From the NCBI GenBank assembly GCA_963383645.1, contig OY726569.1, positions 33,009,592-33,073,591 on the forward strand: DNA of 64,000 bases, read 5' to 3'. The DNA is from Muscardinus avellanarius. Lineage: Eukaryota > Chordata > Mammalia > Rodentia > Gliridae. This document shows, piece after piece, positions 1 through 11,533 of this stretch (position 1 is its first letter; every line of letters starts with the position of its first letter). The notes beneath the pieces were generated by a model that saw only the letters and a list, made by a program, of their open reading frames with translations, did not search any database and had not been told where the DNA came from. The translations under genes and the position numbers were made by a program.

Positions 1-2522
1 GGAATTAAAGTAGAAATCAACACTAGGAAACCCAAAATAAACTATTTAAATACATGGAGATTGAATGATACACTCTTGAATGACGAGTGGGTAAGAGCAG
101 AAATTAGGGGAGAAATAAACAAATTTATGGAATTAAGTGAAAATAGAGAAACAACTTATCAAAATCTATGGGACACCTTGAAGGCAGTGTTGAGAGGAGA
201 GTTCATAGCATTGAGTGGCCACATAAGAAGAACAAAAAGCCACTAAGCAAACAACTAATGACACAACTCAAGGACCTAGAAAGACTGCAACAGTCTAATC
301 CCAAAGCCAGCAGAAGGCAAGAAATTATTAAAATCAGAGCAGAAATAAATGAAATAGAGAACAAAAAAACAATTCAAAGAATCAATAAAACAAAAAGCTG
401 GTTCTTTGAGAAGATTAATAGGATTGACAAACCCCTGGCCAACCTAATCAAAAGAAAGAAAGAATCAACTCAAATTATTAAAATCAGAAATGAAAAAGGA
501 GACATCACCATAGACAGAGGGAAAATTCAAAGGATTATTAGAAACTATTTTGAGAATTTATACTCCAACAGACTGGAAAACATGGAAGAAATCGATAGAT
601 TTCTAAGCACATATAACCTACCTAAACTGAACCAAGAGGACATAGCAAACCTAAACCAACCAATAGCAAACAAAGAAACAGAAACAGCAGTCAAAATTCT
701 GCCAACAAAGAAAAGCCCAGGCCCCGATGGGTTCCCAGCTGAATTCTACAAAACTTTCAGTGAAGAACTAATACCAATACTTCACAACTTGTTCCGGGAA
801 ATTGAAAGAGATGGGATTATTCCTAATTCCTTCTATGAGGCCAGTATCACATTAATCCCCAAACCAAATAAAGATACTTCAAGAAAGGAAAATTACAGAC
901 CAATATCCTTAATGAACATAGACACAAACATTCTAAAAAAAATCCTAGCTATACACATTCAAAACCATATCAAGAGAATTGTACACCATGAACAAGTTGG
1001 TTTCATCCCAGAAAAGCAAGGCTGGTTCAACATACACAAATCAATACTTGTTATTCACCACATAAATAGAACTAAGAACAAAAACCACATGATCATTTCA
1101 ATAGATGCTGAAAAAGCTTACAACAAAATCCAACACACATTTATGTTAAAAACACTGCAGAAAATTGGAATAGAAGGAACATATTTCAACACCATTAAGG
1201 CTATATACAATAAACCCAAAGCCAACATCATATTGAATGGAGAAAAACTGCAAGAATTCCCTTTAAAATCAGGCACAAGATAAGGATACCCATTATCACC
1301 TCTCTTCTTCAATATCAGTCCCGGTCTTCAAATTATACTATAGAGCAATAGTAGTAAAAACAGCATGGTATTGGAACAACAATAGGGAGACTGACCAGTG
1401 GAACAGAATAGAAGACACAGAAACAAACCCACACATCTATAGTTAACTGATCTTTGATAAAAGGGGCCAAACTCATACACTGGAGAAAAGATAGCCTTTT
1501 TTAACAAATGGTGGTGGGAGAACTGGCTATCCATTTGTAGAAAGTTGGATCTGAATCCTTACTTCTCACCATGCACAGGAATCAACTCGAAATGGATCAA
1601 AGACTTAGAAATTAGACCTGAGCCTGTGAAGTTATTAGAGAAAGGCATAGGATCTACACTTCAACATATAGGTACAGGGAGTAACTTTCTCAATAAGACT
1701 TCCAAGGCAAAGGAAATTAAAGCAAGAATTAATAAGTGAGATCTCTTCAAACTAAAAGGTTTCTTCTCATCAAAGGAAACCATCAAGAACCTAAAGAGGA
1801 AGCCTACAGAATGGGAGAAGATCTTTACCAACCACCACTCTGATAGGGGGCTAATATCCAGAATATACAAAGAGCTCAAAAGACTCTACACTAGCAAAAC
1901 AAACAACCCAATCAAGAAATGGGCAAGTGAAATGAATAGACATTTCACAAAAGAAGAGATTCAAATGGCCAATATATACATGAAAAGATGTTCAACATCA
2001 CTAGCCATCAGGGAAATGCAAATCAAAACTATACTGAAATTCCATCTAACCCCAATCAAAGTGGCAAACATAAAGAAATCAAACAACTACAATTGCTGGT
2101 GAGGATGCGGGGAAAGAGGAACACTTTTACAGTGTTGGTGGGAGTGCAAAGTAGTTCAGCCACTATGGACATGAGTGTGGAGATTCCTTAGAAAACTGGG
2201 AATAGATCCGCCCTTTGATCCAGCTATACCACTCCTGGGTATCTTTCCAAAGGTGTTGAAATCAGAGAACTACATTAACATATGCATACCCATGTTCATA
2301 GCAGCACAGTTCGTAATAGCCAAACTATGGAACCAACCTAGATCTCCATCAACCTATGAGTGGATTGCAAAATTATGGGAAATACACACAATGGAATTCT
2401 ATTCAGCTATAAAGATTAATAAAATAATAGCATTTGCAAGAAGATGGAAGGAACTAGAGAACATAATGGTAAGTGAGATTAGTCAAGCACACAGAAAGAG
2501 AAGGGACATGTGTTATCTCTAG
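1..2522 (+). pseudogene. L1 ORF2 protein remnant (broken reverse transcriptase)
   Basis: ORF2 normally encodes the endonuclease/reverse transcriptase that copies L1 RNA into nicked chromosomal DNA. Here frame 1 is used up to about 235 (containing NDEWVRAEI and [21 protein letters not shown]), then a frameshift moves reading to frame 3. The next open stretch (168-1283, 371 codons) contains [13 protein letters not shown] at 711 and the motif-A region SIDAEKAY near 1098, and stops at an in-frame TAA at 1281-1283. The YADD-type catalytic box and the following thumb region are absent because of the internal deletion. Frame 3 resumes at about 1325 and runs through DLEIRPEPVKLLEKGIG and WRFLRKLGIDPPFDPAIPLLGI (2175-2522), with further stops. 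It cannot make an active enzyme. Confidence 0.92.
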
Positions 2523-2812
2523 TATGTTCAAGCTAGGGAGTAGTGGTAATACCAGAGGGATTCCAGAGGATGGAGGGGAAATCTCAGCAAAGCTTGAACG
2601 GAAGGATAGGAGAGGAAGAAAGCTGAGGTTGTTCAATGGAGCAGCTACATATGAATATGTGTAATAGCATAAATACAACATGATTAACCTGGACATCTTC
2701 TATTGGGGGGGAGGAAAAGAAGGGGGAAGGGCATGAAGCACAATGTAAATGTACACCACTCTCAATATGTTCCACTTATAAAAATATAAAAACTAAATTA
2801 AAAAAATAAAGA
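1..2812 (+). mobile_element. L1 LINE 3' half, internally deleted
   Basis: The interval reads as L1 ORF2 from the end of the endonuclease domain, through the linker and the first part of the reverse transcriptase, then the C-terminal region and a 3' UTR with a G-run near 2704-2711 and an A-rich end near 2810. It continues beyond the window's left edge. Around 1310-1325 the text jumps from the RT region just before the catalytic box directly to a position far downstream in ORF2, so a large internal block is missing. The 3' UTR matches the short L1 tail at 38109-38442, showing both belong to one L1 lineage. Confidence 0.93.
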
Positions 2813-2857
2813 TTAGAATGTATTCTAAAACTTTTTTTTCACATATCCAACTGTATA

Positions 2858-3113
2858 CTTAATACCTCTACTTCAGCTGGGTGTGGTGGGACACACTTGT
2901 AATCCCCGTGCTTGGGAGGCTGAGACAGGAGGATCGCATAGTTCAAAACCAGCCTCAGCTACTTAGTGAGGCTTTTAGCAACTTAGTGCGATCCTGTTTC
3001 CAAATAAAATATAAAAAAAGGTCTGGGAGTATATAGCCCAGAGGTAGAAAGCCTCTGGGTTCCACCCCCAGTACCACACACACACACAAAAAAAAACCTT
3101 AATACCTCTACTT
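2858..3113 (+). mobile_element. B1-dID SINE with 16-bp target-site duplication
   Basis: Full-length composite SINE (2874-3097): B1-like left half, ID-like right half with 'tagcccagaggtaga', ending in (CA)n and poly-A. It is flanked by perfect 16-bp direct repeats, cttaatacctctactt, at 2858-2873 and 3098-3113, which prove retroposition by L1 machinery. Confidence 0.95.
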
Positions 3114-3289
3114 TAATTATCAGTAATATCACAAAATTAACATGCCCCAAATCAAAATTTTCATCAACCTGTCCCTCTTCTGGTGTGCACTACTTACATG
3201 ATACCACCATCCAGCCAGTTGCTCATGCCAAAAACAGTTAGAGACATAATTTATTCTTTGTTTATCATATTTCATATTCAAATTGCCAG

Positions 3290-4030
3290 TAAGTTTTGCC
3301 AGTTCTGTTTTAAGAATATATTCCAAATCTGGCTGACATTTTACCATCCTCATCAGTATCCTCCTGATGAAGGCAGAAGTTGTCATCATCATTCATAGTA
3401 CCATAATCACAGCTGAACTGGCCCCTGTGCTTCCACTCTTTGACTGCACCTCCTTTTCTCTGCACATCAGCTACAGTGAACCCTGTAAAATTTTCCTCCT
3501 CAAACAGCTTTCCAGTTCACTCAGAATAAGACCCAACTTGTAAACTAATCTCTTGGCCTGTAATATCCCCAGTGACCTCAACCCTCTGGGTCTATCCCCA
3601 GATCACTTTCTACCTACTCCCTCACTTCTAGCCATACTGGTGCCCTCACTGGATTTTGAACCTAGCAAACACACTGCTACTTCAAGTACCTTGTTTTTGA
3701 TAGTTTGCTTGGGGTGATCTTTACTTACATGTTTGCAATGCCTTCTCCTTAACTCCATTATGTTCTTTGTTCATATATCCCTAATTCAGAAATTATTTCC
3801 TTGACCACCTTACCTAAAAAAATATCTAATTTTCCCGACCACTCACTCTACTCCATGTTGTATGGCTTAACATTAAAATAGGTATTATACTAACAATTAT
3901 CTGATTCCCTAACATGAATGTTAGCTCTGTGACTACAATCTTTTACTGATGTATTTCTAGTGCCCAGTATAGTGCATGAGTCATAGCGAAGATCTAAAAA
4001 GTATTTGCTCAACATTCGCAAATGTGATTA
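3290..4030 (+). mobile_element. LINE L2 3' end (ancient)
   Basis: The diverged text follows the L2 3' region in order: ORF end, a stretch like 'tttccagttcactcagaataagaccc', 'tccttgaccacctta', then 'ttttactgatgtatttctagtgcccagtatagtgc', ending in the 'ctcaacattcg' tail. It is an old pan-mammalian copy, recognised by pattern and not by alignment. 3114-3289 is AT-rich and may be the same element, further decayed. Confidence 0.65.
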
Positions 4031-4224
4031 AAACTAAAATCATAGAAACATAAAATTGTAGTTCTGAGTTCTGTAAAGGACACTTGCCTAGGGACAGATT
4101 AAGAAAGACTTACTGGATAAACAGTGTGCCTGGGCTTAGATCTAAAGGAACAAGGCAACTAAGACAAGAGAGGAGGGGGACGTTTCTGAGCAAGGCAGGG
4201 ACATGCAAAGGAGGAGAGCTATGC
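4031..4224. other. Unique sequence, nothing recognised
   Basis: Short single-copy stretch. A 63-codon open frame here (4084-4275) runs into the following repeat and has no protein-like features. Confidence 0.5.
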
Positions 4225-4284
4225 TATTCAGGGTTCTCTAGAGGAACAGAACCAACAGGACATGTGCAAGTATGATTATGAAGG

Positions 4285-4492
4285 GGGGTTATTAGACTGT
4301 CTTATATGATCAGAGGCTGGATCATCCCACAGTGGCCCTCTACAAGCTGGAGAGCCAGAGGAACCAGTAGATGTTCACTCTAAGAAGTGGGGTTATTAGA
4401 CTGTCTTATATGATCAGAGGCTGGATCATCCCACAGTGGCCCTCTACAAGCTGGAGAGCCAGAGGAACCAGTAGATGTTCACTCTAAGAAGT
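4285..4492 (+). repeat. Perfect 104-bp tandem duplication
   Basis: Copies at 4285-4388 and 4389-4492 read identically base for base, both from 'ggggttattagactg' to 'ctctaagaagt'. The surrounding element is clearly old and diverged, so 100 percent identity between the units means the duplication is recent, or is an assembly artefact. Confidence 0.95.
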
Positions 4493-4814
4493 TGGAAGCC
4501 TCAGAACAAAAGGGACCGATTATGCAGTCCTGGTCTGAAAATGAACGCCTCAAAATTCCCTAGAAAATCACTAGTGAAAGTCCATGTTGGAAGAATGAAC
4601 GAGCTGGGGTCTGGTGTCCATGGGCAATGACAGTAGCAATAAGTGTACAGACTCATGAAGAATGGAGCTTGCCTACATTGCGGCTTCTTTTTTCTGCTGC
4701 CTTTTATTCTTTCTGGGCCTCCAGCCTATTGCACAATACTCTCCACATTCAGGATAGGTCTTCTACCTTAGTTTGCCATCTCACATGCCCATCATCTCTG
4801 GAAAAACTGTCATA

Positions 4815-4815
<1 letters not shown>

Positions 4816-4860
<45 letters not shown>
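4816..4860. repeat. (CA)n microsatellite
   Basis: About 22 uninterrupted CA units within the LTR-like element. Confidence 0.97.
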
Positions 4861-4861
<1 letters not shown>

Positions 4862-4935
4862 TCTCTTAGTCCTAGGCATTTTCTAGACATCTCTAAATGG
4901 AATCAAGTTGACAATCAAGATCAATCATCACAAGA

Positions 4936-5290
4936 GTCTGCAGCAAGGAGGCTGATGTAGCTGGATCAGGAGAGAAACACAAGCTGAAGAATGTTACACA
5001 AAGAAAGATGGAGAGCTAAGCTGGATCATGCAGAGTTTGGTTGGCTATGCTGATCATGTTCTTGTTTTATCTAGCATTTCGAAGCCTTTCTGGTATTTTA
5101 AGCAGGGCAGTGTCATGATCAGATATATCTTTTAAAAAAAATATGGCTATAGCATGGAGTCTAAAATAGGGAAAAGTGAATGCAAATGAGCTAATTCAGT
5201 GGTGATTGCAATAGTCCAGGGGAGAGATCATCAATGTCAAGGATATCAAGAGAGAGCTGGTCAAAACTGTCTTCCTTAGATCTCTGCAAT
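4936..5290 (-). mobile_element. LINE L2 fragment, antisense
   Basis: The plus strand reads the reverse complement of L2: 'gcagcaaggaggctgatgtagctgga', 'agcagggcagtgtcatgatcaga', 'gattgcaatagtccaggggagagatcatca'. A weaker L2 3'-end match on the same strand lies at 5445-5620. Confidence 0.6.
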
Positions 5291-6010
5291 AAAGAGGTGT
5301 ATTGTTTGTAGCAAATTTAGGAACAATACAACCAATTAAAATCCAATTTATTTTTATTATCACTAGATGTTTATTAATCTGAAAAATGTTAATATCTAAA
5401 ATAGTCTACTAATTGGGCACAGATGAGAGTAGGTTAGACCAGTGATGCAGCCATTTATTCATTCACAAATATTTTTAATAGCATCTGTGAATCAGATTAT
5501 CTTATAAACATGGAAATGTATCAGAAAAAAAGTAGAAATTTCTGCCCACAAAGAATCTGTATTCTTGCAAAGGGGAGAGAGATTATTTTAGATACATATT
5601 CCACTCAGCATCTCAATCAGTGCTAAGTTTTATTGAGCTGTCTAAGAGAAAATGTTAATTAAACTGTTGGCTATGAGGGCCCAGAGCTCCAAGGAAATAT
5701 CTGGGCTGAAGATCTAATTTTGTCATCTATTAGTTGATAGCTATGTTAAATATGAGAGTAAGCACAAAGGAGTTTACAAAGCAACTTAGGAATGGACTAA
5801 GAAGTGAGAGAAGAATAAGCCTAAATTCTAGTATGTAGGAGGTGCTGTAACATTCAATATCCAGGTAAAGAGAGGTGACACTGTAGAGGAGATAGAGGAG
5901 CTGTTAATTAGACAGAAGAGCATATCAAGGGCTGATGAGGACATAAGATGATTAAAAGGTCAATAGCTAAAAGAAGAGTGTCGTAGATCCAATGCTTTAA
6001 GGGTGTGCTG
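5291..6010 (-). mobile_element. Decayed L2-associated repeat
   Basis: 5445-5620 resembles the antisense L2 3' end ('ccatttattcattcacaaatattt'). 5630-6010 resembles an ancient mammalian repeat often seen next to antisense L2. Divergence is high and boundaries are approximate. 5291-5440 has nothing clear. Confidence 0.4.
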
Positions 6011-6949
6011 CTTCTCACTTGGAAAATGTAGAAATCTCTTAGGTTAAATATTTATATTTTCCCATTAGAAAGAAAAATGGACAGGACGCTGGGGTAGGTA
6101 GTCTGATCTCTTCAATCACTTGTTTCTATATGCTTCTCTTGCTAAAACCTCCTTCTATGGCCTTTTTGCAATGAAATGGATTAGAAGATGCAAAGGCCTG
6201 ACATTCAGAGTGCTTCAAAGTGTGTTTGCAGCATCTCTTTTCAACTTTGACCTCTGCATCTTGGCTTCTCTACAGATTCATCTTGCTCTGGACCATCTTA
6301 GCATCTGCATGTCCCAGTAATGGTCTTTATCGTCTGGAATATTTGTATTTTTTTCTTTGCTTTGACACTTATTTTTCTGGAATGCCTTCATCATTCTACC
6401 TCATTCCACTCATTCAGACCAATTCTTATCATTCTGCTTAAAAAAGTCTCTCCTCTTTTTACTCTGGGAATTGTGTGACTGTTGGGTCAATATTCTAATA
6501 TGATCAAGGATAGAAAACATTTAAAAAGTGTTTGTGTTTTCCTTAATACCTAGTTCTCATTTCTATTTGTTCAATATTAAATAGATATTTATTGAGTGAC
6601 TATTTAGGTCCAGGCACCAGAAAGAGCTAAACATGTAGCCACTGGATGGACAACTCTAGATGTTTCTGTTTTTAGGGCTGGAGTTGGCCTATTTCGCAAA
6701 GCACTGGGCCCTGTTCCTTGAGATGAAATGCAGTGATGAGGTGGTACCTGAGATTACGGGATCAATTTCATGTTTTAGTTGTTTCTTGTGTAGCTCAGGT
6801 AAGTTTCAACTGTTTGGAGGAAAAAGAACACTCCCTTCTTTTATTTTTAAATTGATGGAACCTTAATATTTAAAAACCTCTCTGTGCAAGCTGTTGGTAT
6901 AAATATCACAACATCATGTCTGAGAGTTCAATTTAAATATTAATGAAAA
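6011..6949. other. AT-rich sequence, little recognised
   Basis: No protein-like ORF. Only 6575-6640 ('agatatttattgagtgactatttaggtccaggcacc') resembles an antisense L2 3' end. Small open frames here are chance. Confidence 0.5.
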
Positions 6950-7172
6950 TCTTAAGCTTTATCTGGAACAGTTAATTTGGAATTTCAATTCATATTCACA
7001 TCCTCATGCAAAAGGGGGAGAGAGAAAAAAGGGGGGAGGCCGTGTGTTTTAAAAGATTTCTAAAGAAGATTCCTCAGCAGATGCGCTGTTTGCAGACAAA
7101 GCAGCACAGATGTCACTTGTCTGTCACAAGGAATGCCGGCCTGTAATGAGACTCACTTGATCACTTGACTTG
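6950..7172. promoter_or_regulatory. Candidate conserved non-coding element
   Basis: Repeat-free block with more balanced composition than its surroundings, containing 'ctcagcagatgcgctgtttgcagacaaagc' type text, an E-box-like cagatg, and 'cacttgtctgtcacaaggaatgccggcctg'. Conservation cannot be tested here, so this is an inference from texture only. Confidence 0.3.
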
Positions 7173-7176
7173 GTGA

Positions 7177-7230
7177 GTGTGTGTATGCGTGTGTGTGTGT
7201 GTGTGCGTGTGTGTGTGTGTGTGTACGTGT
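7177..7230. repeat. (GT)n microsatellite, interrupted
   Basis: GT repeats broken by 'atgc', 'gc' and 'ac' interruptions. 7335-7350 nearby is a short (GAAA)n. Confidence 0.95.
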
Positions 7231-7431
7231 AGGGGGATGTATGCATGGCAAAGCTAACTTTCTACAAAATCAGCTAGCAAGTATTATCTAACTGTCATGT
7301 ATGTTCTGTGTTTTGCAGGAGCATACAGTGAAGAAAGAAAGAAAGAAAGGAAATGAGACTCAAGTCCATTTTCAAAAATACAGTTTAAAAATGGGGCAAA
7401 ATAAGCGTAGATTTAAAATTATCTGGAATCT

Positions 7432-7627
7432 AGCCAAGTCCAGTAGTGCAAACCAGTAACCCCAGTACCTGGGAATCTGAAATACAAGGATTGCAAGTTC
7501 AAAGCCAGCCTCAGCAATTTAGCCAGACCCTGTTTCAGAATGACAAAATATAAAAGTGGGAGCTGTGGGTATAACTTAGTGGTAGAATTCTTCTGGGTCC
7601 AGTCCCCACTATCAAAAAGAAAGAAAC
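7432..7627 (+). mobile_element. B1-dID SINE, diverged
   Basis: Recognised by 'gtaaccccagtacctggga', 'caagttcaaagccagcctcagcaattta' and the ID-like 'taacttagtggtaga' with 'gggtccagtccc'. Confidence 0.88.
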
Positions 7628-8700
7628 ATATTGAAATCTGCAAATGAAAAATGACATTACGGTTTAATTACATTGACACAAAATAGTGAATATTGGCAAA
7701 GTGTAATTTGACATACTATATTAAAAAATTATCAGGTAAATGGCCACTTGGTAAATGTATTTCTGCATCCCTGTGGATCCAGGCAGAAGAACCGCCTACT
7801 GATTTTCAATCTTTCTACGAATGCCCCCAAGAAAACCTTAAATTTGGCTCATTGTGTTGTATGAACAGTGATTGATCTTGTCAGATGAAAGTCAGCCACA
7901 CTTAGCCCCTTGCAAAGCAAACAGCACCGCCAATATCTTAGTCAAGTTCTCTCTGCTGCTGCTTCAGCTGTCAGAGTCATTGGTGCAATGCAGCATTCAA
8001 GGTAATTTCCATTTAGTAGTGGAAGCTGTTTTCTTCAATTTCTTGGCTTCTTTGTCTTTTCTCTTGCCCCCTATTCACCTAATACCTTTCCAGTGTCATT
8101 GGCACATTTCTATTTGCCTCACCTGGCTGATTTCCCCCCACCTGCATGACATGCCTAGAGCCTCAGTGCTGCTGGTGCTTTATCCGTCCAGAGCTTTGTT
8201 GTGGGGTGCCATTCTAGAGCAGAGTGCAGCCCAGGGGCATCTGTCAATGCGTAGGAACTCGCCTCTCCAGCAATTATTCAGTTTGATTACACAGGATGAT
8301 AAGCTATTAAGAGGCACTCATGCACGGCCCTTTATTTACCAACAATTCAAATCTCCTGGTTTGCTTCCACTGCTTAAGAACCTAATTGTGGTGAAGTAAA
8401 CAAAAGGAAAAGGCAGTCACCTGTGGTGGAAACAGTGCTTCAGGACAGTGGGTTTGTCTCCCAAGTAAAAACATGCTGGGTTGCAGCCATTTCCAGAGCT
8501 AAACCATAGGAAGAGCAGATGGAAAAGAAGTCTATCCAGTGTCTGTGACTCCATAGTCCAGTGTTTAGAAAGCCTGTCCCTGTTTTTAATCCTTTAGGAC
8601 AATATCTGTAGGCCAAAAAGGGGACAATCTTATATGCATACATTTACATCTGGTAAGCAAAATGCAGGTGAGGATTTTTAAGACCACTCACACAACATTC
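7628..8700. other. Repeat-free block with a 175-codon open frame; possible non-coding element
   Basis: No interspersed repeat is recognised. 7872-8399 (+) is open for 175 codons, the longest frame not explained by a repeat. Its product is leucine-rich, matches no family I know, and has no visible splice or Kozak context, so it is most likely chance in a locally GC-richer block. The text near 8270-8340 (gtttgattacacagg, ctctccagcaattatt) has the look of conserved non-coding DNA. A poly-A run follows at 8707-8721. Confidence 0.35.
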
Positions 8701-8721
8701 TTTGTAAAAAAAAAAAAAAAA

Positions 8722-9881
8722 CACTTGACTATCTAAAGATCCATTAGTAATCTGAACTGTTGCATTATTAATTTGGTTTCAAGTCTATTTTCTGTATAAA
8801 TATAAATAATGCTTTGTATAGAATTTGCTCTGATGATCATTCCCTAGCTGTTAAAAAAATAATCTGCCAATGTAGATTTACATGTTGAGTGCATGTAAGT
8901 ACTAATCGTGAGTTTCTTTTCATTCTTAAATATAAACAAACAGTTGTAAAGCCAAGTAGAATCTTTTCTTCTAAAGAAAAAACTATTTGTAACGTGGCAG
9001 TCTTAATTCTCTCAAATGCAACCATTTTAAAGTAATAACAAAACAAAGAACTCCACCTTATTCCTAAAACAGGGTTTCTCCTTTCCACAATTCCATCACC
9101 CTTTACCCCTACATACAAAGATATTTTGTAGCCTGCAGGAGGAAAGAGGAGATTAATTTCTTGTCAGGTAGAATTGAAGAGTAAATTATTTTCCTTTAAA
9201 GTTTTTTTTTTTTTTTTGGCCTTCCTGTCTCCCCCATTAGAACCCTTCCCCCCTTATCTTTTCCCCACTTGTTAGGCACTGCCTTAACCCATGGCCTCAT
9301 AAACTGATCTACAACTCCTACATTGAGTTTGTTTACTGTTGGCCCCAACTGTGAGTATAGTATACAATGAAATCTTGCCACTGTGGGTAGAAAAGGAGAT
9401 GAAAATCATAATGCCTTGTGGAATTCACTGTAGTAAGAGTGCATGGAGCTCACGTATAAATATATACCGCTTTTATTTTTATACCTGTAATTCGCTATAT
9501 GTCCATGAAAGTTTGTTCAATAGCATGTGAGTTCTATGCACTGTGTGAATAATTAACTATAGGAATAACAATAATGATAAAATTTTGTATGTACTCACTG
9601 GGGCATATAAGTACTAAACAAAAGTGTTTTTTATGCATATATTTTCCAATGATTCATCTCAGAAAGTCAACATGTATAATAAATGTTTTAGTTATAACTA
9701 CAACACACCTAGACCTGTAGTTAGTTCTCTGGGGAAAAATATCTAAATATATTGCATATTTTTTTAAATAAGGTCATCAAATCACAACTATTGGGTGGAT
9801 ACAAAAAGAAAAGGGATATAATTGGTATGTATAGAATGTTTTTGGTCCTAATGAGAAGAAGTTTTAATTCTGAACTGTCCG

Positions 9882-9884
<3 letters not shown>
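8722..9884. other. AT-rich sequence; possible retroposed 3' end at 9201-9380
   Basis: A (T)16 run at 9201-9216 followed by moderately GC-rich sequence looks like the antisense 3' end of a retroposed transcript. I see no polyadenylation signal beside it and could not identify a parent gene or flanking duplications. The rest is unremarkable. Confidence 0.3.

Positions 9885-9916
<32 letters not shown>
9885..9916. repeat. (CA)n microsatellite
   Basis: Sixteen CA units. Confidence 0.97.
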
Positions 9917-9918
<2 letters not shown>

Positions 9919-10042
9919 CTGAACATTTCTTAGAGAATAGTATTAAATTGATGTTATTGTGCAAATTCATACACTATGATACTAGTAAATTATTTCTGGA
10001 AATCTATAAAATATTAACATGTGAGTATTTCAGAGTTGGTTA

Positions 10043-10049
10043 TTTCTTG

Positions 10050-10082
<33 letters not shown>

Positions 10083-10290
10083 GGGTCTGGGGATGGAACC
10101 CAGAGGCATTTGACCTCCGAGCTACACCCCCTGCCCAATTTTTTATTCTTTATTTTGAAACAGGGTCTCACTGAGTTGCGAAGAGCCTCACTAAGTAGCT
10201 GAGGCTGTCTGCGAACCGCGATCCTCCTGTCTCAGTCTCCCAAATGCTGGGATTACAAGCGTGTGCCACCACACCTGGCTCTTTCTTGAA
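10043..10290 (-). mobile_element. B1-dID SINE, antisense, with target-site duplication
   Basis: The SINE body is 10052-10281, with a poly-T start, 'ggaacccagaggcatttgacctccgagctac' (antisense ID half) and 'gggattacaagcgtgtgccaccac' (antisense B1 half). Flanking repeats tttcttgaa lie at 10043-10051 and 10282-10290. Confidence 0.93.
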
Positions 10291-11294
10291 AATTTTAAAA
10301 AAGATTCAAAATTACTTTTATGTTTCCAAATTCTATAATGATATAATCATAGTTCCACTATTTTTATTATTTATAAACTAAATAAAGAAAATATCTATAT
10401 CATTGTCTAATTTTCCTTTCCTCAGTATTTGCTTTTCATTTTCATAAACATTTCTTACAGAGGCTAGAATTTTTGATCTCTGAATATTTTTATTAAATAT
10501 TACCCAAATTTATTTTAAATACTTTTTGCATTTACATATTCAAAATTAATATAGTTCAAAGTGTTATAAAATATAATAATCATTTATTAAATAAAATATA
10601 CAAAAATAAAAAAATTCAAACACTGTCTAGGTGTTTTTAGAAAGGTATCAATATTCACATACATAGTCTTATATAAACATAAAAGTGTGTTTGTGTTAGG
10701 GTTTTTATGAAAATTCTAATTACTTCAGTTTTTTATTTCTTTAGTTTCTGACCAAGAGAATATTCTAAGTTTCATTCCAAATAGAAATTTCCCTTGATAG
10801 CGGTATTTAATATAAAGCAACTGTCATCCTTCAATCTAAGAGAATATTAAATTATACTTACTGTGTCCTAAAACTTTAGACAATCTTTTCATACTCCAAA
10901 GGGATCATAATGGAAAATTTAAGCAAAGGGCTCATAATGAAAAATTTAAGTTGTTTGAGTTCCTAGGCTATAATATTATTTTTGAGAAAAGTAATCAGAG
11001 GGAATATTTTCTTATAGTTTGTACATTCATTATTCCAGCAGCTTAGCTCTAAAGCAACTAAATCCAGAGAAAAATAACAAGTTAAACAAGGTCAAAAAGC
11101 AGCTGCTATTGGTACTGCTATCAACCTATTACAGTGACTACTCTATTGATACTCTTCTATGGTGAAAACATTTATCACTGTTCTAAATGTGATTATTGCC
11201 AGTTATAGAAAATGCAGGAGAAAATTTGGAAGTGATTTTTCCTACTTTATCCTTTGGTAGTTTCTGTTATAACAATTTTTGTTCATTAAAATAA
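10291..11294. other. AT-rich sequence, nothing recognised
   Basis: Very AT-rich with frequent stops in every frame. No repeat or regulatory signal is recognised. Confidence 0.5.
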
Positions 11295-11488
11295 ATCAAC
11301 TGTGCCGGGTGTGGTGGCGCACGCTTGTAATCCCAGCGCTTGGGAGGCAGAGACAGGAGGATCACGCAGGTTCGAAGTCAGCCGTACTGGCTTAAGAGAT
11401 CCTGTTTCAAAATGTAAAATAGGTCTGGGAGTATAGCCCAGAGGTAGAAGGGCTTCCAGGAATCCCAGTACCACCAAGAAAATAAAAT

Positions 11489-11533
<45 letters not shown>

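Larger units (their letters stand above)
4225..4935 (+). mobile_element. LTR-like interspersed repeat, class uncertain
   Basis: It begins 'cagggttctctagaggaacaga' and ends near 'atcaagttgacaatcaagatcaatcatca'. These termini match a widespread mammalian repeat that I believe to be an ERV LTR but cannot name with confidence. It contains a perfect tandem duplication (4285-4492) and a (CA)n tract (4816-4860). Confidence 0.5.

Noticed and set aside
4285..4492. CRISPR-like or satellite array
   Set aside because: Only two contiguous units with no spacers, in a mammalian repeat context. It is a simple tandem duplication.
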